Shown here: positions 1 through 8,635 of the stretch, piece after piece
How positions within the stretch are numbered: position 1 is the first letter of the stretch
Layout of the letters: the number at the start of each line of letters is the position of its first letter
Source of the DNA: an uncultured Myxococcaceae bacterium
GTDB lineage: Bacteria > Myxococcota_A > Polyangia > Polyangiales > Ga0077539
Direction of reading: 5' to 3'
NCBI GenBank assembly: GCA_945952225.1
Contig: CAMFHP010000021.1
Location: 26,004 to 90,003, forward strand
Length of the DNA: 64,000 bases
Program-made: the position numbers and the translations under genes
The notes under the pieces: model-generated
Told to the model about the DNA's origin: nothing
Seen by the model: only the letters and a program-made list of their open reading frames with translations
Databases searched by the model: none

Positions 1-1
1 C

Positions 2-739
2 GTGGGCGCTTCGAAGCACGCTGCGCAGCGTCGCGCGGCCCTCGTGGTGGGAGCCTCCGCGGCGCTCCCGGTGGCGGCCATCGTGGCGACGCACGGACTC
101 CATCGCGGCGTGTTGTTCTACGAGCAGCGGTACTTCCTCCCGTTCACCGCGCTCGTCGCGCCGCTCGCCGCCGCCGGGGGAGCACTCCTCGCGAAGGAGC
201 TTGTTTCCAGGGGAATCCGCGCGCCCCTCGCCGCGCTCTCCCCCGCGCTCGTGGTGGCGCTGCTGGCCTCGCCCGCGTGGCTCGCGGCGCGCGAGAGCTA
301 CGCGGATCACTGCGCCGACATCCGACGGCTCCACATGCAGCCCGCGCTCGACGCCGCCGCGCAGACGCCGTCCGACACGGTGCTCGCCGTCGAGGGCGCC
401 GGAGCCTCGCGCTTCTTCGCCGGACCGCGCCGCGTGATCGACCTCCTCGGGCTCAACACGCACCGTCTCGCGGGCGTCGACCAGCGCGAGCGCTTCTGCG
501 TGGTGCTGCGCAGCGGCGCGCGCGTGGTGATCGTTCCCTCCGACTGGATGCCCGCGTTCGACGAGCTCTACCGCACGCAGACCCTCGCGACGTACACCAC
601 GCCCCGCTGGTCGGTGACGGCCGCGCATCGTCCGCGCGCCGTGGTCACCGCCGCGGTGATTCCGCGCCCCGAAGCGCTGCGCTTCATGGACTCGCACTTC
701 GACGCCGACTGCCACCCCCGAACGAGCCGCACGCCGTGA
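2..739 (+). CDS. C-terminal part of a membrane glycosyltransferase-like protein (5' truncated)
   Basis: The gene is open at the left edge of the window, so only about 245 residues are visible. The first third has two hydrophobic segments (around residues 15-35 and 45-95) with a short Tyr-rich loop between them. The rest is a soluble tail with no clear catalytic motif. This layout resembles the C-terminal end of GT39/ArnT-type polyprenyl-sugar transferases, which have a multi-pass membrane part followed by an extracytoplasmic domain. Its stop codon overlaps the next gene's GTG start by 4 bases, so the two are probably translationally coupled and act in the same envelope-sugar process. Family assignment is inference because the N-terminal catalytic part is missing. 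Confidence 0.6.
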   Translation: MGASKHAAQRRAALVVGASAALPVAAIVATHGLHRGVLFYEQRYFLPFTALVAPLAAAGGALLAKELVSRGIRAPLAALSPALVVALLASPAWLAARESYADHCADIRRLHMQPALDAAAQTPSDTVLAVEGAGASRFFAGPRRVIDLLGLNTHRLAGVDQRERFCVVLRSGARVVIVPSDWMPAFDELYRTQTLATYTTPRWSVTAAHRPRAVVTAAVIPRPEALRFMDSHFDADCHPRTSRTP

Positions 740-2376
740 ACGCCCCGCCACCCTCTCGCGAACGCTCCCTCCGTGTGCTCGTGGTCGCGCTCGCCGCGGT
801 GCTGCGCGGGGCAGGCCTCGTGACGGCCTCGCAGCTCCCGCTCTTTCGCCACATGCGCCTCGACAACCTCGTCTACCACGAGGCCGCGCGGCAGGTCGTC
901 GGCGGCGACTGGCTCCTCGGACGCGACGTGCTGCACATGAGCCCGGGCTACACGGCCTTCATGGCGGCGATCTACGCGACCGCGGGCGAGGGGCCGTGGC
1001 CGTGGCGTCTCGCGCAGATGCTCCTCGGTCTCGCGACGGTGTGGTTCGTGGGCGACGTGGCCGCGACGGTGATCCGCTCGTGGCGTTGGGGCGTGGTCGC
1101 GTCGCTCGTGGCGGCGCTCTACGGGCCCTTCATCTTCTACGAGCAGCAGCTCCTGCCCGAGGCCGTCTCGACCTTTCTGCACGCGGGGTTGCTGGCGTCG
1201 GCGGTGCGACTCGCGCGCGGGCTCGACGACGGCGACGTGATTCCGCTGCGTCGCTTCGCGGGGCTCGGGCTGTGGTGGGGACTCGCCGTGCTGGTGCGTC
1301 CCAACGCGATGCTGCTCGGCGCGCCCCTCGCGCTGGGCCTCGCGTTCACGGGGCTTCGCATCGAGCGCGCGCGGCTCCGCGCGGTGGCGGCGATGGTGCT
1401 CGCGGCGGCGTGTGTGGTGGCGCCGGTGACCGTGCGCAACGCGGTGGTCGCGGGCGAGCGCGTGCTCGTGACCGACAGCGGCGGGCTCAACTTCTACCTG
1501 GGCAACGGACCGGGCGCCGAGGGCACCTTCCGCGTGCCCGACGAGATCCCCGACGCGGGATCAGCGCAGCGGCAGTTCCCTGCGTTTCGCGCGTACGCGG
1601 AGCGCGAGACGGGGCGTCACCTCACGTCGCGCGAGGTCGATGCGTTCTGGTTCGCGAAGACCTTCGCGCACATCCGACGGCACCCGCGGTGGTGGGCGCG
1701 TCTCCTCGCGGAGAAGACCTGGCTCTTCTGGAACGCCCGCGAGATTCCCAACACCGAGGACTACACCTTCGTGCGCGGCCTCGACCCCGTGCTTGGCGCG
1801 CCGCTCGTGCAGTTCTGGATGCTCTCGCCCTTCGCCCTCGTGGGCACGGCGCTGTGGCTGCTCCGACGTCGCCGCGAGGAGGCGCTCGTCGCGGGTGTGA
1901 ACGTGACCTTCATGAGCGCGCTCGTGGGCTTCTTCGTGCTCGCGCACTACCGTGTTCCCGCGGTGCCGGGGCTCCTCGTGGCGGCCGTCGGACTCGTCGC
2001 GCAGGGCGTCGCGTGGTGGCGTGCGGGCGATCGGAAGCCCACGCTCGCGGCGGCCCTCGCGGTGGCCCTCACGGTGCCGCTCGTGGCCGCGCCCAAGGTG
2101 CCGAAGCCCTGGGACGACGAGTGGTACAAGCTCGGCTACGCCTACCACCGCCAGGGCCGTCTCATGGCCGCGGAGCACGCGTACCGCGAGGCCCTGCGCA
2201 TCGCGCCCGATCACCTGAGCGCGCACAAGAACCTGGCGATCCTGCGCGAGACGCTGGGCGACACGACGGCCGCGCGGCGCGAGTGGCAGGCCGTGCTGCG
2301 CATCGCGACGGCGACGCATCGGGCGAACTACATCACCGAGTCCACGGCGCACCTGCGCGCGCTCGAAGGGCGCTGA
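736..2376 (+). CDS. GT39-like membrane glycosyltransferase with C-terminal TPR repeats
   Basis: A 546-residue protein. The GTG start at 736 was chosen because it overlaps the upstream stop (GTGA) and places a hydrophobic segment directly at the N-terminus. There are about ten hydrophobic segments between residues 10 and 450. The first periplasmic loop carries acidic residues (RLDNLVYHEAA), as in dolichyl-phosphate-mannose/ArnT-type transferases. The last 80 residues form two TPR-like helical pairs (LGYAYHRQGRLMAAEHAYREAL, then a second pair). Family proteins move a sugar from a polyprenyl carrier to a protein or lipid on the outer face of the inner membrane. The TPR tail may bind a partner. 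Substrate is unknown. Confidence 0.72.
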   Translation: MNAPPPSRERSLRVLVVALAAVLRGAGLVTASQLPLFRHMRLDNLVYHEAARQVVGGDWLLGRDVLHMSPGYTAFMAAIYATAGEGPWPWRLAQMLLGLATVWFVGDVAATVIRSWRWGVVASLVAALYGPFIFYEQQLLPEAVSTFLHAGLLASAVRLARGLDDGDVIPLRRFAGLGLWWGLAVLVRPNAMLLGAPLALGLAFTGLRIERARLRAVAAMVLAAACVVAPVTVRNAVVAGERVLVTDSGGLNFYLGNGPGAEGTFRVPDEIPDAGSAQRQFPAFRAYAERETGRHLTSREVDAFWFAKTFAHIRRHPRWWARLLAEKTWLFWNAREIPNTEDYTFVRGLDPVLGAPLVQFWMLSPFALVGTALWLLRRRREEALVAGVNVTFMSALVGFFVLAHYRVPAVPGLLVAAVGLVAQGVAWWRAGDRKPTLAAALAVALTVPLVAAPKVPKPWDDEWYKLGYAYHRQGRLMAAEHAYREALRIAPDHLSAHKNLAILRETLGDTTAARREWQAVLRIATATHRANYITESTAHLRALEGR

Positions 2377-2407
2377 GCGCGTCGGCACTCCTGGCAGGCC
2401 GTGCGGG

Positions 2408-3229
2408 CTACGCGAAGGCGCCGTCGCCCACGCGGCGGCAGCGGCCGTACACGGTGACCGCGTCGTCGCGCGAGGCGTCGCCCTCGACGGTGACCTCGAC
2501 GCGCGCGCCGCCCTGTTCGAACGAGAACCCCTGCGCGGGCCCCGCGGGACGCACGCCGAAGCGCACGAGCCACACAGCCGTCGAGGCCAGCGCGAGTCCC
2601 GATCCCGCGTCGTCGCTCGCACGCGGAACGAGCACGCGCGCGCGCACCGGACCCTCTGCCGTGGGAACGAACAGCACCGCGCCCACGGGCTTCGCCTTCT
2701 CGATCATGCGCTGCCACGGACCGGGATGGATCGCCGCCCGCGCGAGGGCGTCGGCGTCGCGCACGGGCACCTGCACCGTGAGCCATCCGCACGAGGCCGA
2801 CTGCACGGGGAGTCCGTCGGCGAGGTCGCTCACGTCGAGTCCGAAGGCCGAGGCGGCGAGCGCGCGGTCTTCGACGGGGCGTCCGTTGATCACGGGACGG
2901 GTGACGGTCATCGCGTAGCGGTCGCCGTCGCGGCGCACGCCCACGGCGATCACGCCTTGTTCGAAGACCACCTCGTCGAGGCCCAGCGAGGCCGCGGCGG
3001 CGAAGGCGCCCTTCGTCGAGAGCGGGAGCTCGCGGTTCGGGGTGAACATCCGCAGGCGCCACGCGCAGTCGTCGCGGCGCGGCGGAAGCACGAACACGGT
3101 CATGGACGCGCCGAGCGAGGTGGCGATGCGCTGCCCGCGCGCGCCCGGATCTTCGTGGGCGCGGAGCACGGTGACGGTGGGGCCCGAGAAGTCTCCGTCG
3201 CCGAAGACTTCGAACTGAGAGTGCTGCAT
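2408..3229 (-). CDS. PhzF-like isomerase family protein, atypical active site
   Basis: A 273-residue protein with the two-lobed layout of PhzF/diaminopimelate-epimerase-fold enzymes. The N-terminal lobe has the FTPNRELPL stretch, which keeps the Glu of the family motif. The usual Cys-Gly-His that follows is replaced by Ser-Thr-Lys. In the second lobe the expected Asp-Pro-x-Thr-Gly-Ser is DDAGSGLA. The fold call is fairly safe, but standard PhzF chemistry is doubtful. The ATG at 3227-3229 overlaps the stop of the upstream epimerase gene (ATGA), so the two are co-translated. The gene ends 31 bases from the convergent glycosyltransferase. Substrate cannot be deduced. Confidence 0.72.
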   Translation of the reverse strand: MQHSQFEVFGDGDFSGPTVTVLRAHEDPGARGQRIATSLGASMTVFVLPPRRDDCAWRLRMFTPNRELPLSTKGAFAAAASLGLDEVVFEQGVIAVGVRRDGDRYAMTVTRPVINGRPVEDRALAASAFGLDVSDLADGLPVQSASCGWLTVQVPVRDADALARAAIHPGPWQRMIEKAKPVGAVLFVPTAEGPVRARVLVPRASDDAGSGLALASTAVWLVRFGVRPAGPAQGFSFEQGGARVEVTVEGDASRDDAVTVYGRCRRVGDGAFA

Positions 3230-4281
3230 CACGGGGTGTGGGGGCGGGCGTTGCGGTAGTGCGCGGCGATCTCGGCGAGCCCTTCGTCGAGCGTCACGCG
3301 CGGCGACCATTGGAGCACCGTGCGGGCGTGGTCGATGCGGAACGATCCCCGGCGGAGCATGAAATCCACGGCGTTGCGGGTGAAGGGCGGGGGCCTCCCC
3401 GTGACGCGGGCGACGCCTTCGAAGCCCAGCGCGACGGCCTTCGCGAGCGCGCGGGGCACGGTGCGCGTGGGGCGCGGAACGCCCGCGGCGTCGGCGAGGC
3501 GCGTGAAGTACTCGCCCAGGGTGCAGTGCGTGTCGCCGTCGGTGAAGATGAACGCTTCGCCCACCGCGGCGTCGACGGTGAGCGCGCGCAGCACGCCGTC
3601 GAGGAGGTTGTCGACGTGCACGTGCGCGAAGTGTCCGCGGCCGCCGTCGACGAAGAGCATCTGCTTCGCGCGCATGAGCTCCACGGGGCGCACCACCCAG
3701 GGCACGGAGCCGATGCCGTAGACGTCTCCAGGGCGCACCACGATGACCGGCGCACCCGCGCGCTGGAGCTCGCGCGCCACCATCTCGCCCGCGCCCTTCG
3801 TGGCGCTGTACGGGTCGCCCGCGGCGAAGGGACCGACGGACTCATCGGCGAGCGCGCCCGCGTCGAGGCCCATGGCCGCGATGGACGAGAGGTGCACGAT
3901 GCGCTTCGCCCCCGCGTCGCGAAAGGCTTCGAGCGCGTGCCGTGTGCCCGTGACGTTGATGGCTTCGAAGTCGGCGAAGCTTCCCCAGTCGCCGACGCGG
4001 GCGGCGAAGTGGAGCGCGTGGTCGACGGAGCCCGCGGGCACGGCGGCGCGCACGGCGTCGCGGTCGCGGAGGTCGCAGCGCACGTAGCGGGAGCCCTCGG
4101 GGATCACCGTCGGGGGTGTCACATCGAGGAGCGTGACCTCGCGTCCGGCGTCGAGGAGGCGGCGCGTGAGGCGCGAGCCGATGAAGCCCGAGGCGCCGGT
4201 GATGACGTAGCGGCCCGGGGGCGGAGGAACGAGTTCGTCGGTGCGCACGGCGGCGGCACCGTACCCCATCCCGCGGGTCAC
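3229..4281 (-). CDS. NAD-dependent epimerase/dehydratase (extended SDR, 3-beta-HSD-like)
   Basis: A 350-residue extended short-chain dehydrogenase. The nucleotide-binding motif TGASGFIG lies near residue 29. The catalytic pair appears as YSATK near residue 160, and a Ser-Ser (LSSIAAMG) precedes it. The Rossmann N-terminal half and variable C-terminal substrate half match NAD(P)-dependent epimerases and 3-beta-hydroxysteroid dehydrogenase-like enzymes. It oxidises or epimerises a sugar, sterol or similar alcohol in the cytoplasm; the substrate cannot be read from sequence. An in-frame ATG at residue 5 is an alternative start. It is translationally coupled to the PhzF-like gene downstream and diverges from the small gene at 4314. 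Confidence 0.85.
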   Translation of the reverse strand: MTRGMGYGAAAVRTDELVPPPPGRYVITGASGFIGSRLTRRLLDAGREVTLLDVTPPTVIPEGSRYVRCDLRDRDAVRAAVPAGSVDHALHFAARVGDWGSFADFEAINVTGTRHALEAFRDAGAKRIVHLSSIAAMGLDAGALADESVGPFAAGDPYSATKGAGEMVARELQRAGAPVIVVRPGDVYGIGSVPWVVRPVELMRAKQMLFVDGGRGHFAHVHVDNLLDGVLRALTVDAAVGEAFIFTDGDTHCTLGEYFTRLADAAGVPRPTRTVPRALAKAVALGFEGVARVTGRPPPFTRNAVDFMLRRGSFRIDHARTVLQWSPRVTLDEGLAEIAAHYRNARPHTP

Positions 4282-4313
4282 GACGCACTGGAACCTCCAT
4301 CGCGTTCGGGGGT

Positions 4314-4706
4314 ATGAGTGAACCCGACCGGGTGCATCGGGGAGGACCTGTGACGCAGCGCGATCACGAGACGGACATTCGAACGCTTCCGACGCTCTCG
4401 CGCGATTCGCAGCTCCTCGCCGAGCTGCACGGCGAGTGGCGTGACCTCGACGAGGTGCTGCGCCGCGCGCCCTCGGTGCTCCCCTACGCCGAAGCGCTGC
4501 GCGACCTCATGCGCCGCGTGGAGTCGCACCGCGCGATGCTCTTCGCCGCCAACGCGTCGTTGCAGGTGGAGCGCTCCGAGCGCGACCGCACGGCCCGCGT
4601 GGAGTTCGACGCCAACGTCGACGCGATCAAGTTCTGCACGGTGATGCTCGGCGAGATGCGCGCGCGGCTCGGACTGAGCTCGCTGCCGCCGCCCGTGATC
4701 GACTGA
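4314..4706 (+). CDS. Small hypothetical helical protein
   Basis: A 130-residue protein with no recognised family. It is rich in Arg, Glu, Ala and Leu, lacks a signal peptide or membrane segment, and its residues 35-110 look like a continuous helical or coiled-coil stretch with regular hydrophobic spacing. The ATG at 4314 is only 32 bases from the divergent epimerase start, so the two promoters must overlap. It ends 3 bases before the convergent UbiB-like gene. The high third-position GC matches its neighbours, which supports a real gene. Function unknown. Confidence 0.6.
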   Translation: MSEPDRVHRGGPVTQRDHETDIRTLPTLSRDSQLLAELHGEWRDLDEVLRRAPSVLPYAEALRDLMRRVESHRAMLFAANASLQVERSERDRTARVEFDANVDAIKFCTVMLGEMRARLGLSSLPPPVID

Positions 4707-4709
4707 GGG

Positions 4710-6047
4710 CTACACCCCGAGCTCGGCGCGGAGCAGACGGTTCCAGTTGGCGCGCGGACGGAGCTGCGCGAGCACGGCGATGAGCCCGAGCTGCATGCGT
4801 CCGACCATCACGAAATCCGGCGGCATGGCGACGGTCTTGCCGCGTGAGGGAAGCCATCCGAGTTCGCGGCCGATGTCCTTCGCGGTCTTCACGCCGTCGA
4901 CCACGGCGGTACGAAGCAGCGCGCGGTCGATGGTCACCTCGGCGTCGCGGGCCACCATCGCCGCGGTGTGGAGCATGAAGTCCTGGTGGTGCTTGCGCGC
5001 CCGCGGATCCATGGACTCCATGCCGAAGAGGTTGGCGCTCTCGCGTCGCCACTCGTCGACGCGGTCGGTGACGAGCATGAGGGAGAGCTCGCGCCAGCGG
5101 CGGTGAAGCTCCGGCGGCATGACCTTCACCGACCCGAAATCGAGGAAGGCCACGCGGCCGTCGTGGGCGAAGAGGTAGTTGCCCGGGTGCGGATCGGTGT
5201 TGAACACGCCGCGTCCGAGGGCGAGCCCGAGGGTGAAGCGGAAGATCGCCCGCCCCGCGCGGTCGCGTTCGTCCTGCGTTCCGTGCTCCGAGACCTCACG
5301 GATGGAGCGCCCCTCGACGAACTCCATGGTGATGACGTTGCGCGCCGTGTGCGAGTGGTACACCCGCGGCACCATCACATCGGCCCAGTCGGCGATGAGG
5401 GCGCGGAACATGTCCTGGTTGGCGGCCTCGCGCGTGTAATCGAGCTCGGCGGCGATGTGCTCGACGACCTCTTCGACGCCGCCGCGCGTGTCGGCGCCGG
5501 GGGCCATCATCGCCACGATGGGCTGCAGCGCTTCGAGGTTCTTGAGATCGCTCGTGAGGGCCTGCGCGATGGAGGGGTACTGCACCTTCACGGCGACCGC
5601 GCGCTCGACGCCGTCTTCATCGCGAATCGCCGCGCGGTGCACCTGCCCGATGGAGGCCGCCGCGATGGGCGTCTCGTCGAAGCGGGTGTAGGCCTCGTCG
5701 AGCGGGCGTCCGAGGCCGCGCTCGATCTCCGCGCGGATCTCCGCGAACGACACCGTGGGCGCGTTCGACTGAAGCTTCGCGAGGGTCTTCTGGTAGACGT
5801 CGGTGGCCTCGGGCGGAAGGATCCCGTCGACGTACGACATGGTCTGCCCGAGCTTGAGCGCGAGCCCGCGGAGATCGCCGAGCACCTTCAGCGCGCGCTC
5901 CGCGGATTGCTGCACGAGCAGCGCATCGAGGTCGGGGGCCTTCTCGCCACGGAGCACGCCACGGGCGACCGTGGGCAGCTCCGTCGCGGCGAGCTTCATG
6001 AGGGCCATGCCTCGCGCGAGTCGTCCTTTGGGAATCTCGTCGGCCAC
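4710..6047 (-). CDS. ABC1/UbiB-family atypical kinase
   Basis: A 445-residue protein of the AarF/ABC1/UbiB atypical kinase family. Family hallmarks are visible: the KxGQ signature (LALKLGQTMSY) near residue 65, an Ala-rich nucleotide loop (IAAASIGQVH), a Lys in VAVKVQYP, the DPHPGNY catalytic loop near residue 285 and the LDFG metal site. Members support ubiquinone or lipid metabolism through ATP-dependent action, often at membranes. I moved the start inward to the GTG at 6047, because GGAGG lies 6 bases before it; the longer frame to 6071 has no ribosome site. No other quinone genes are adjacent, so its exact role is open. Confidence 0.88.
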   Translation of the reverse strand: MADEIPKGRLARGMALMKLAATELPTVARGVLRGEKAPDLDALLVQQSAERALKVLGDLRGLALKLGQTMSYVDGILPPEATDVYQKTLAKLQSNAPTVSFAEIRAEIERGLGRPLDEAYTRFDETPIAAASIGQVHRAAIRDEDGVERAVAVKVQYPSIAQALTSDLKNLEALQPIVAMMAPGADTRGGVEEVVEHIAAELDYTREAANQDMFRALIADWADVMVPRVYHSHTARNVITMEFVEGRSIREVSEHGTQDERDRAGRAIFRFTLGLALGRGVFNTDPHPGNYLFAHDGRVAFLDFGSVKVMPPELHRRWRELSLMLVTDRVDEWRRESANLFGMESMDPRARKHHQDFMLHTAAMVARDAEVTIDRALLRTAVVDGVKTAKDIGRELGWLPSRGKTVAMPPDFVMVGRMQLGLIAVLAQLRPRANWNRLLRAELGV

Positions 6048-6053
6048 CGTCGT

Positions 6054-6058
6054 CCTCC
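6054..6058 (-). promoter_or_regulatory. Ribosome binding site deciding the UbiB-like start
   Basis: On the minus strand GGAGG sits 6 bases upstream of the GTG at 6047. It falls inside the longer possible reading frame, which argues that the longer N-terminus is not used. Confidence 0.6.
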
Positions 6059-6128
6059 GAACCTGCACCACCGCTTCGATGCGCTGCGCCGCGTGCGCGA
6101 CGCGCCGTGATCGCGAGGGGAGCTGCGA

Positions 6129-7439
6129 TCAGGTGCGGTAGTCGGCGTTCTCGCTGATGTACTCGTGCGTGCGGTCGCCGCCGAGCACGGTGGCCTTCGC
6201 GTCGCCGAGGCCCAGGTCGACCTCGATCTCCACCCGTCGCCCGTGCGGCGGATGGCGCACCGGAGGCTTGAAGGTCACGCCGTCGGGGGGCGCCACGGAG
6301 GCGTAGAGCTCCGCGGACTTCATGTGCGCCACGAGCGCGGTCTCGGTCTCGGGATCGAGGCGGAACGCACCGTCGCGAAAGATCTCGCGCCCGGCCATGG
6401 CGATCGCACAGCGCGAGAGGTCGAGGTCGGGCCTCGCGGCGCCCACGTGCTTGCCGATGGCCATGACCAGTCGGCCCACGTTGGGGTCGTTGCCGCAGAT
6501 GGCGCACTGGAGCAGCGGCGAGTTCACCACCGACTTGCCCACGCCCAGCGCGAGCGCGCGGTCGGGGGCGCCCTTCACGGTCACGCGGATCACGTGGTGC
6601 ACGCCCTCGCCGTTGCGCACGACGTCTTCGGTGAGCGCCGCGCACACCTGCGTGAGGGCCTCACGGAACGCCGAGAGCTCACAGGGAACCTTCTTCGACG
6701 AGACGAGGGCCACCGTGTCCGACGTGCTCGTGTCGCTGTCGATGGACATGGCGTTGAAGGTCGCATCGACCGCGTCGCGCAGGGCTTCGCGGAGCGCCTC
6801 GCGGGGCACGTCGCAGTCGGTGAGCAGGTAGACCAGCATGGTCGCGAGGTTGGGCTCGATCATGCCCGCGCCCTTCGCGATGCCCACGATGCGACCCGCT
6901 CCCACGGCGGCGCTGCGCACCTTGGGGTAGAGGTCCGTGGTGACGATCCCCTCGGCGGCGGGCATCACCGAATCGCCCTGGAGCGAGGCCTTCAGCGCGG
7001 GCAGCGCGGTGAGCATCGCGTCGACGGGGAGCCTCCACCCGATGACGCCCGTGGAGCACGGGAGCACCTGGCGCGCGTCGAGTCCGAGCTCCGTCGCGAG
7101 GGCCTCACAGAGTCGCTCCGAGGCTTCGACCCCGCCGGGCGCGCACACGTTCGACACCTTGTTGTTCACGAGGATCGCGCCGAGCGTGGGCTCGTCGAGG
7201 CGACGGCGTCCGACGATCACCGGCGCGCCGGGAAACGCGTTGCGCGTGAACACCGCGGCGAAGGCGTCGGTGGGCTCGTCGAGGGTGAGCAGCGTGAGCG
7301 TCATGGCCGAGGGCTTGTGCACCTCGACGGGCACGAAGTTCAGCCGCGTGGTGCCCACACGAAAGCCCTGCGGGAGCGCCGACTGCGCGGCGAGCCAGGC
7401 GCGGTGCGCGTCGGCCGAGGAGAACTCCGGGTGCATCAT
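6129..7439 (-). CDS. argJ: Bifunctional glutamate N-acetyltransferase / amino-acid acetyltransferase ArgJ
   Basis: A 436-residue ArgJ homologue, an Ntn-hydrolase-like enzyme that moves acetyl from N-acetylornithine to glutamate and so recycles the acetyl group in arginine biosynthesis. The self-cleavage site is present as EPNLATML near residue 200, where the Thr becomes the new N-terminal nucleophile of the beta chain. The downstream SIDSDTSTSDT segment and the C-terminal NADYRT match the family. It is somewhat longer than the usual ~400 residues, with extra sequence in the C-terminal part. Two Met codons (7439 and 7436) can start it; neither has a good Shine-Dalgarno. Whether it can also use acetyl-CoA is not visible. 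Confidence 0.9.
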   Translation of the reverse strand: MMHPEFSSADAHRAWLAAQSALPQGFRVGTTRLNFVPVEVHKPSAMTLTLLTLDEPTDAFAAVFTRNAFPGAPVIVGRRRLDEPTLGAILVNNKVSNVCAPGGVEASERLCEALATELGLDARQVLPCSTGVIGWRLPVDAMLTALPALKASLQGDSVMPAAEGIVTTDLYPKVRSAAVGAGRIVGIAKGAGMIEPNLATMLVYLLTDCDVPREALREALRDAVDATFNAMSIDSDTSTSDTVALVSSKKVPCELSAFREALTQVCAALTEDVVRNGEGVHHVIRVTVKGAPDRALALGVGKSVVNSPLLQCAICGNDPNVGRLVMAIGKHVGAARPDLDLSRCAIAMAGREIFRDGAFRLDPETETALVAHMKSAELYASVAPPDGVTFKPPVRHPPHGRRVEIEVDLGLGDAKATVLGGDRTHEYISENADYRT

Positions 7440-7632
7440 CGCGCGACGGTTTCGCCAAAAGCCCGGAGGCCGTCAAGCCGTGTCTCGGCGCCGTCGGAGC
7501 GTGACCCCGTTGCGCGCGTCGGACATTTTGTCTGCACCACCAACTCCGCCCGCGCATCGCAAGACCGTGGAATCCGCGCCGCGCGCGAGCACGCACTGGG
7601 GCACACAACGTGAAAGGCCGTTAAGACAGCAC

Positions 7633-8064
7633 ATGGAAGCCAACGGGGGAATCGGTCGCCTGGGGAACGAAGTGTTCATCGTGCTCGCGGTGCTCGCGGT
7701 GCTCGGTGGTTTCGCCTGGGTGGCCCGCGGCGCGCGCCGCAACGCCGCGCAGATCGCGATGACGCACCGCTGGGAGCCGCTGCGTCCGTGCCTCGACCGG
7801 GTGATGCGTCGGCAGCTCCAGTGCGAGCGCGAGGCGTGGGGCGCGCGGGGGCGCGAGAGCGTGTGTGTGCAGTGCGGGACCCTCGCGCGCACGTACCTCA
7901 TCACCGCCGAGGCGCAGCCGCCGGGGATCACCTCCGAGGAGGAGCGCATGGTGCTCCGTCGGGTGCGCGACGTGTTCCTGCGCCGTGCGATGCCCTCCCG
8001 CGAAGACGCCCGCACGCTGATGCTCATGGGCGACCGCATCGCGCACGCCCGCGACACGCACTGA
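7633..8064 (+). CDS. Small hypothetical single-pass membrane protein
   Basis: A 143-residue protein with one N-terminal hydrophobic segment (residues 14-31, VFIVLAVLAVLGGFAWVA) followed by a basic cytoplasmic tail. The tail holds three Cys, two in a CVQCG motif, which could bind a metal or form a disulfide. No family recognised. The ATG at 7633 was chosen because the hydrophobic segment then sits in a normal N-terminal position. The 193 bases upstream, shared with divergent argJ, hold its promoter but no clear -10/-35 pair. Immediately after its stop lies a 17-base triple repeat and then a strong hairpin. Confidence 0.65.
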   Translation: MEANGGIGRLGNEVFIVLAVLAVLGGFAWVARGARRNAAQIAMTHRWEPLRPCLDRVMRRQLQCEREAWGARGRESVCVQCGTLARTYLITAEAQPPGITSEEERMVLRRVRDVFLRRAMPSREDARTLMLMGDRIAHARDTH

Positions 8065-8113
8065 CGCGCGACCCGCACGGACGCGCGACCCGCACGGACG
8101 CGCGACCCGCACG
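8064..8113. repeat. 17-base tandem repeat, three copies
   Basis: Three head-to-tail copies of ACGCGCGACCCGCACGG start at the last base of the 7633 gene's stop codon; the third copy differs at its last base. The array is non-coding and lies between convergent genes. Confidence 0.85.
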
Positions 8114-8237
8114 CGAACGCGCGACGGCGAGAGATCCACGGAGAGGGATCGCACGGAGGGCGCGTCGGCGGGGAATCGGGGAATCGGTCGGAGGGGGAAC
8201 GCGGTCGTCCGGTGGGGGACTGCCGCAACTCGTCACC

Positions 8238-8262
8238 CCGGGTGCCGCAATGTGGCACCCGG
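8238..8262. terminator. Strong hairpin between convergent genes
   Basis: A perfect 9-base inverted repeat (CCGGGTGCC / GGCACCCGG) with a 7-base loop. It sits between the ends of the 7633 (+) and 8287 (-) genes, so it can stop transcription from both sides. There is no T tract. Confidence 0.6.
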
Positions 8263-8286
8263 ACGCCACGGTGCGCGCGGGCGCGG

Positions 8287-8475
8287 TCAGGTCGGGACGC
8301 GCGTCGGGGGCTGCGAAGGTGAGACACGACTGCGCGCGGGCACGGCGGCGTGGGGGCCGGTCTTCACCTGCTTCACGCGCTCGCGAATCCTCAGCCCCAC
8401 CTCACGATCCACGTGTTCCAGCGGGTGATTCGGGATCAGCACCACCGGGTCGCTCGGGTTGGAATTGGCGGGCAT
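8287..8475 (-). CDS. Small (62-residue) hypothetical protein
   Basis: A 62-residue protein starting MPANSNPSDPVV. No known family, no signal peptide; a hydrophobic patch (VVLIPNHPL) is followed by a charged helix (REVGLRIRERVKQVK) and a basic, Pro/Ser-rich tail. The start is supported by GAGGT 7 bases upstream, better than most starts in this window. The longer in-frame extension (to 8586) has no ribosome site and unlike composition. It could be a small regulatory protein or a spurious frame; the ribosome site tips me toward real. Confidence 0.5.
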   Translation of the reverse strand: MPANSNPSDPVVLIPNHPLEHVDREVGLRIRERVKQVKTGPHAAVPARSRVSPSQPPTRVPT

Positions 8476-8482
8476 GGGCGTT

Positions 8483-8487
8483 ACCTC
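8483..8487 (-). promoter_or_regulatory. Ribosome binding site of the 62-residue protein
   Basis: GAGGT on the minus strand, 7 bases before the ATG at 8475. It is the main evidence that this small frame is translated. Confidence 0.5.
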
Positions 8488-8635
8488 GCTAGCGGTTGAA
8501 CAACGTCGCGGCCGTCGTGGAGGGCCGTCCTCGCGCCATCGCACGACTCGGGCCGACTGTAGCGCCGACGAAAAGAAATTGTCCACGGCACCCCCCGCGA
8601 CCCGGGAGCCTCGCCGTGTGACCGACGCCCGACGC

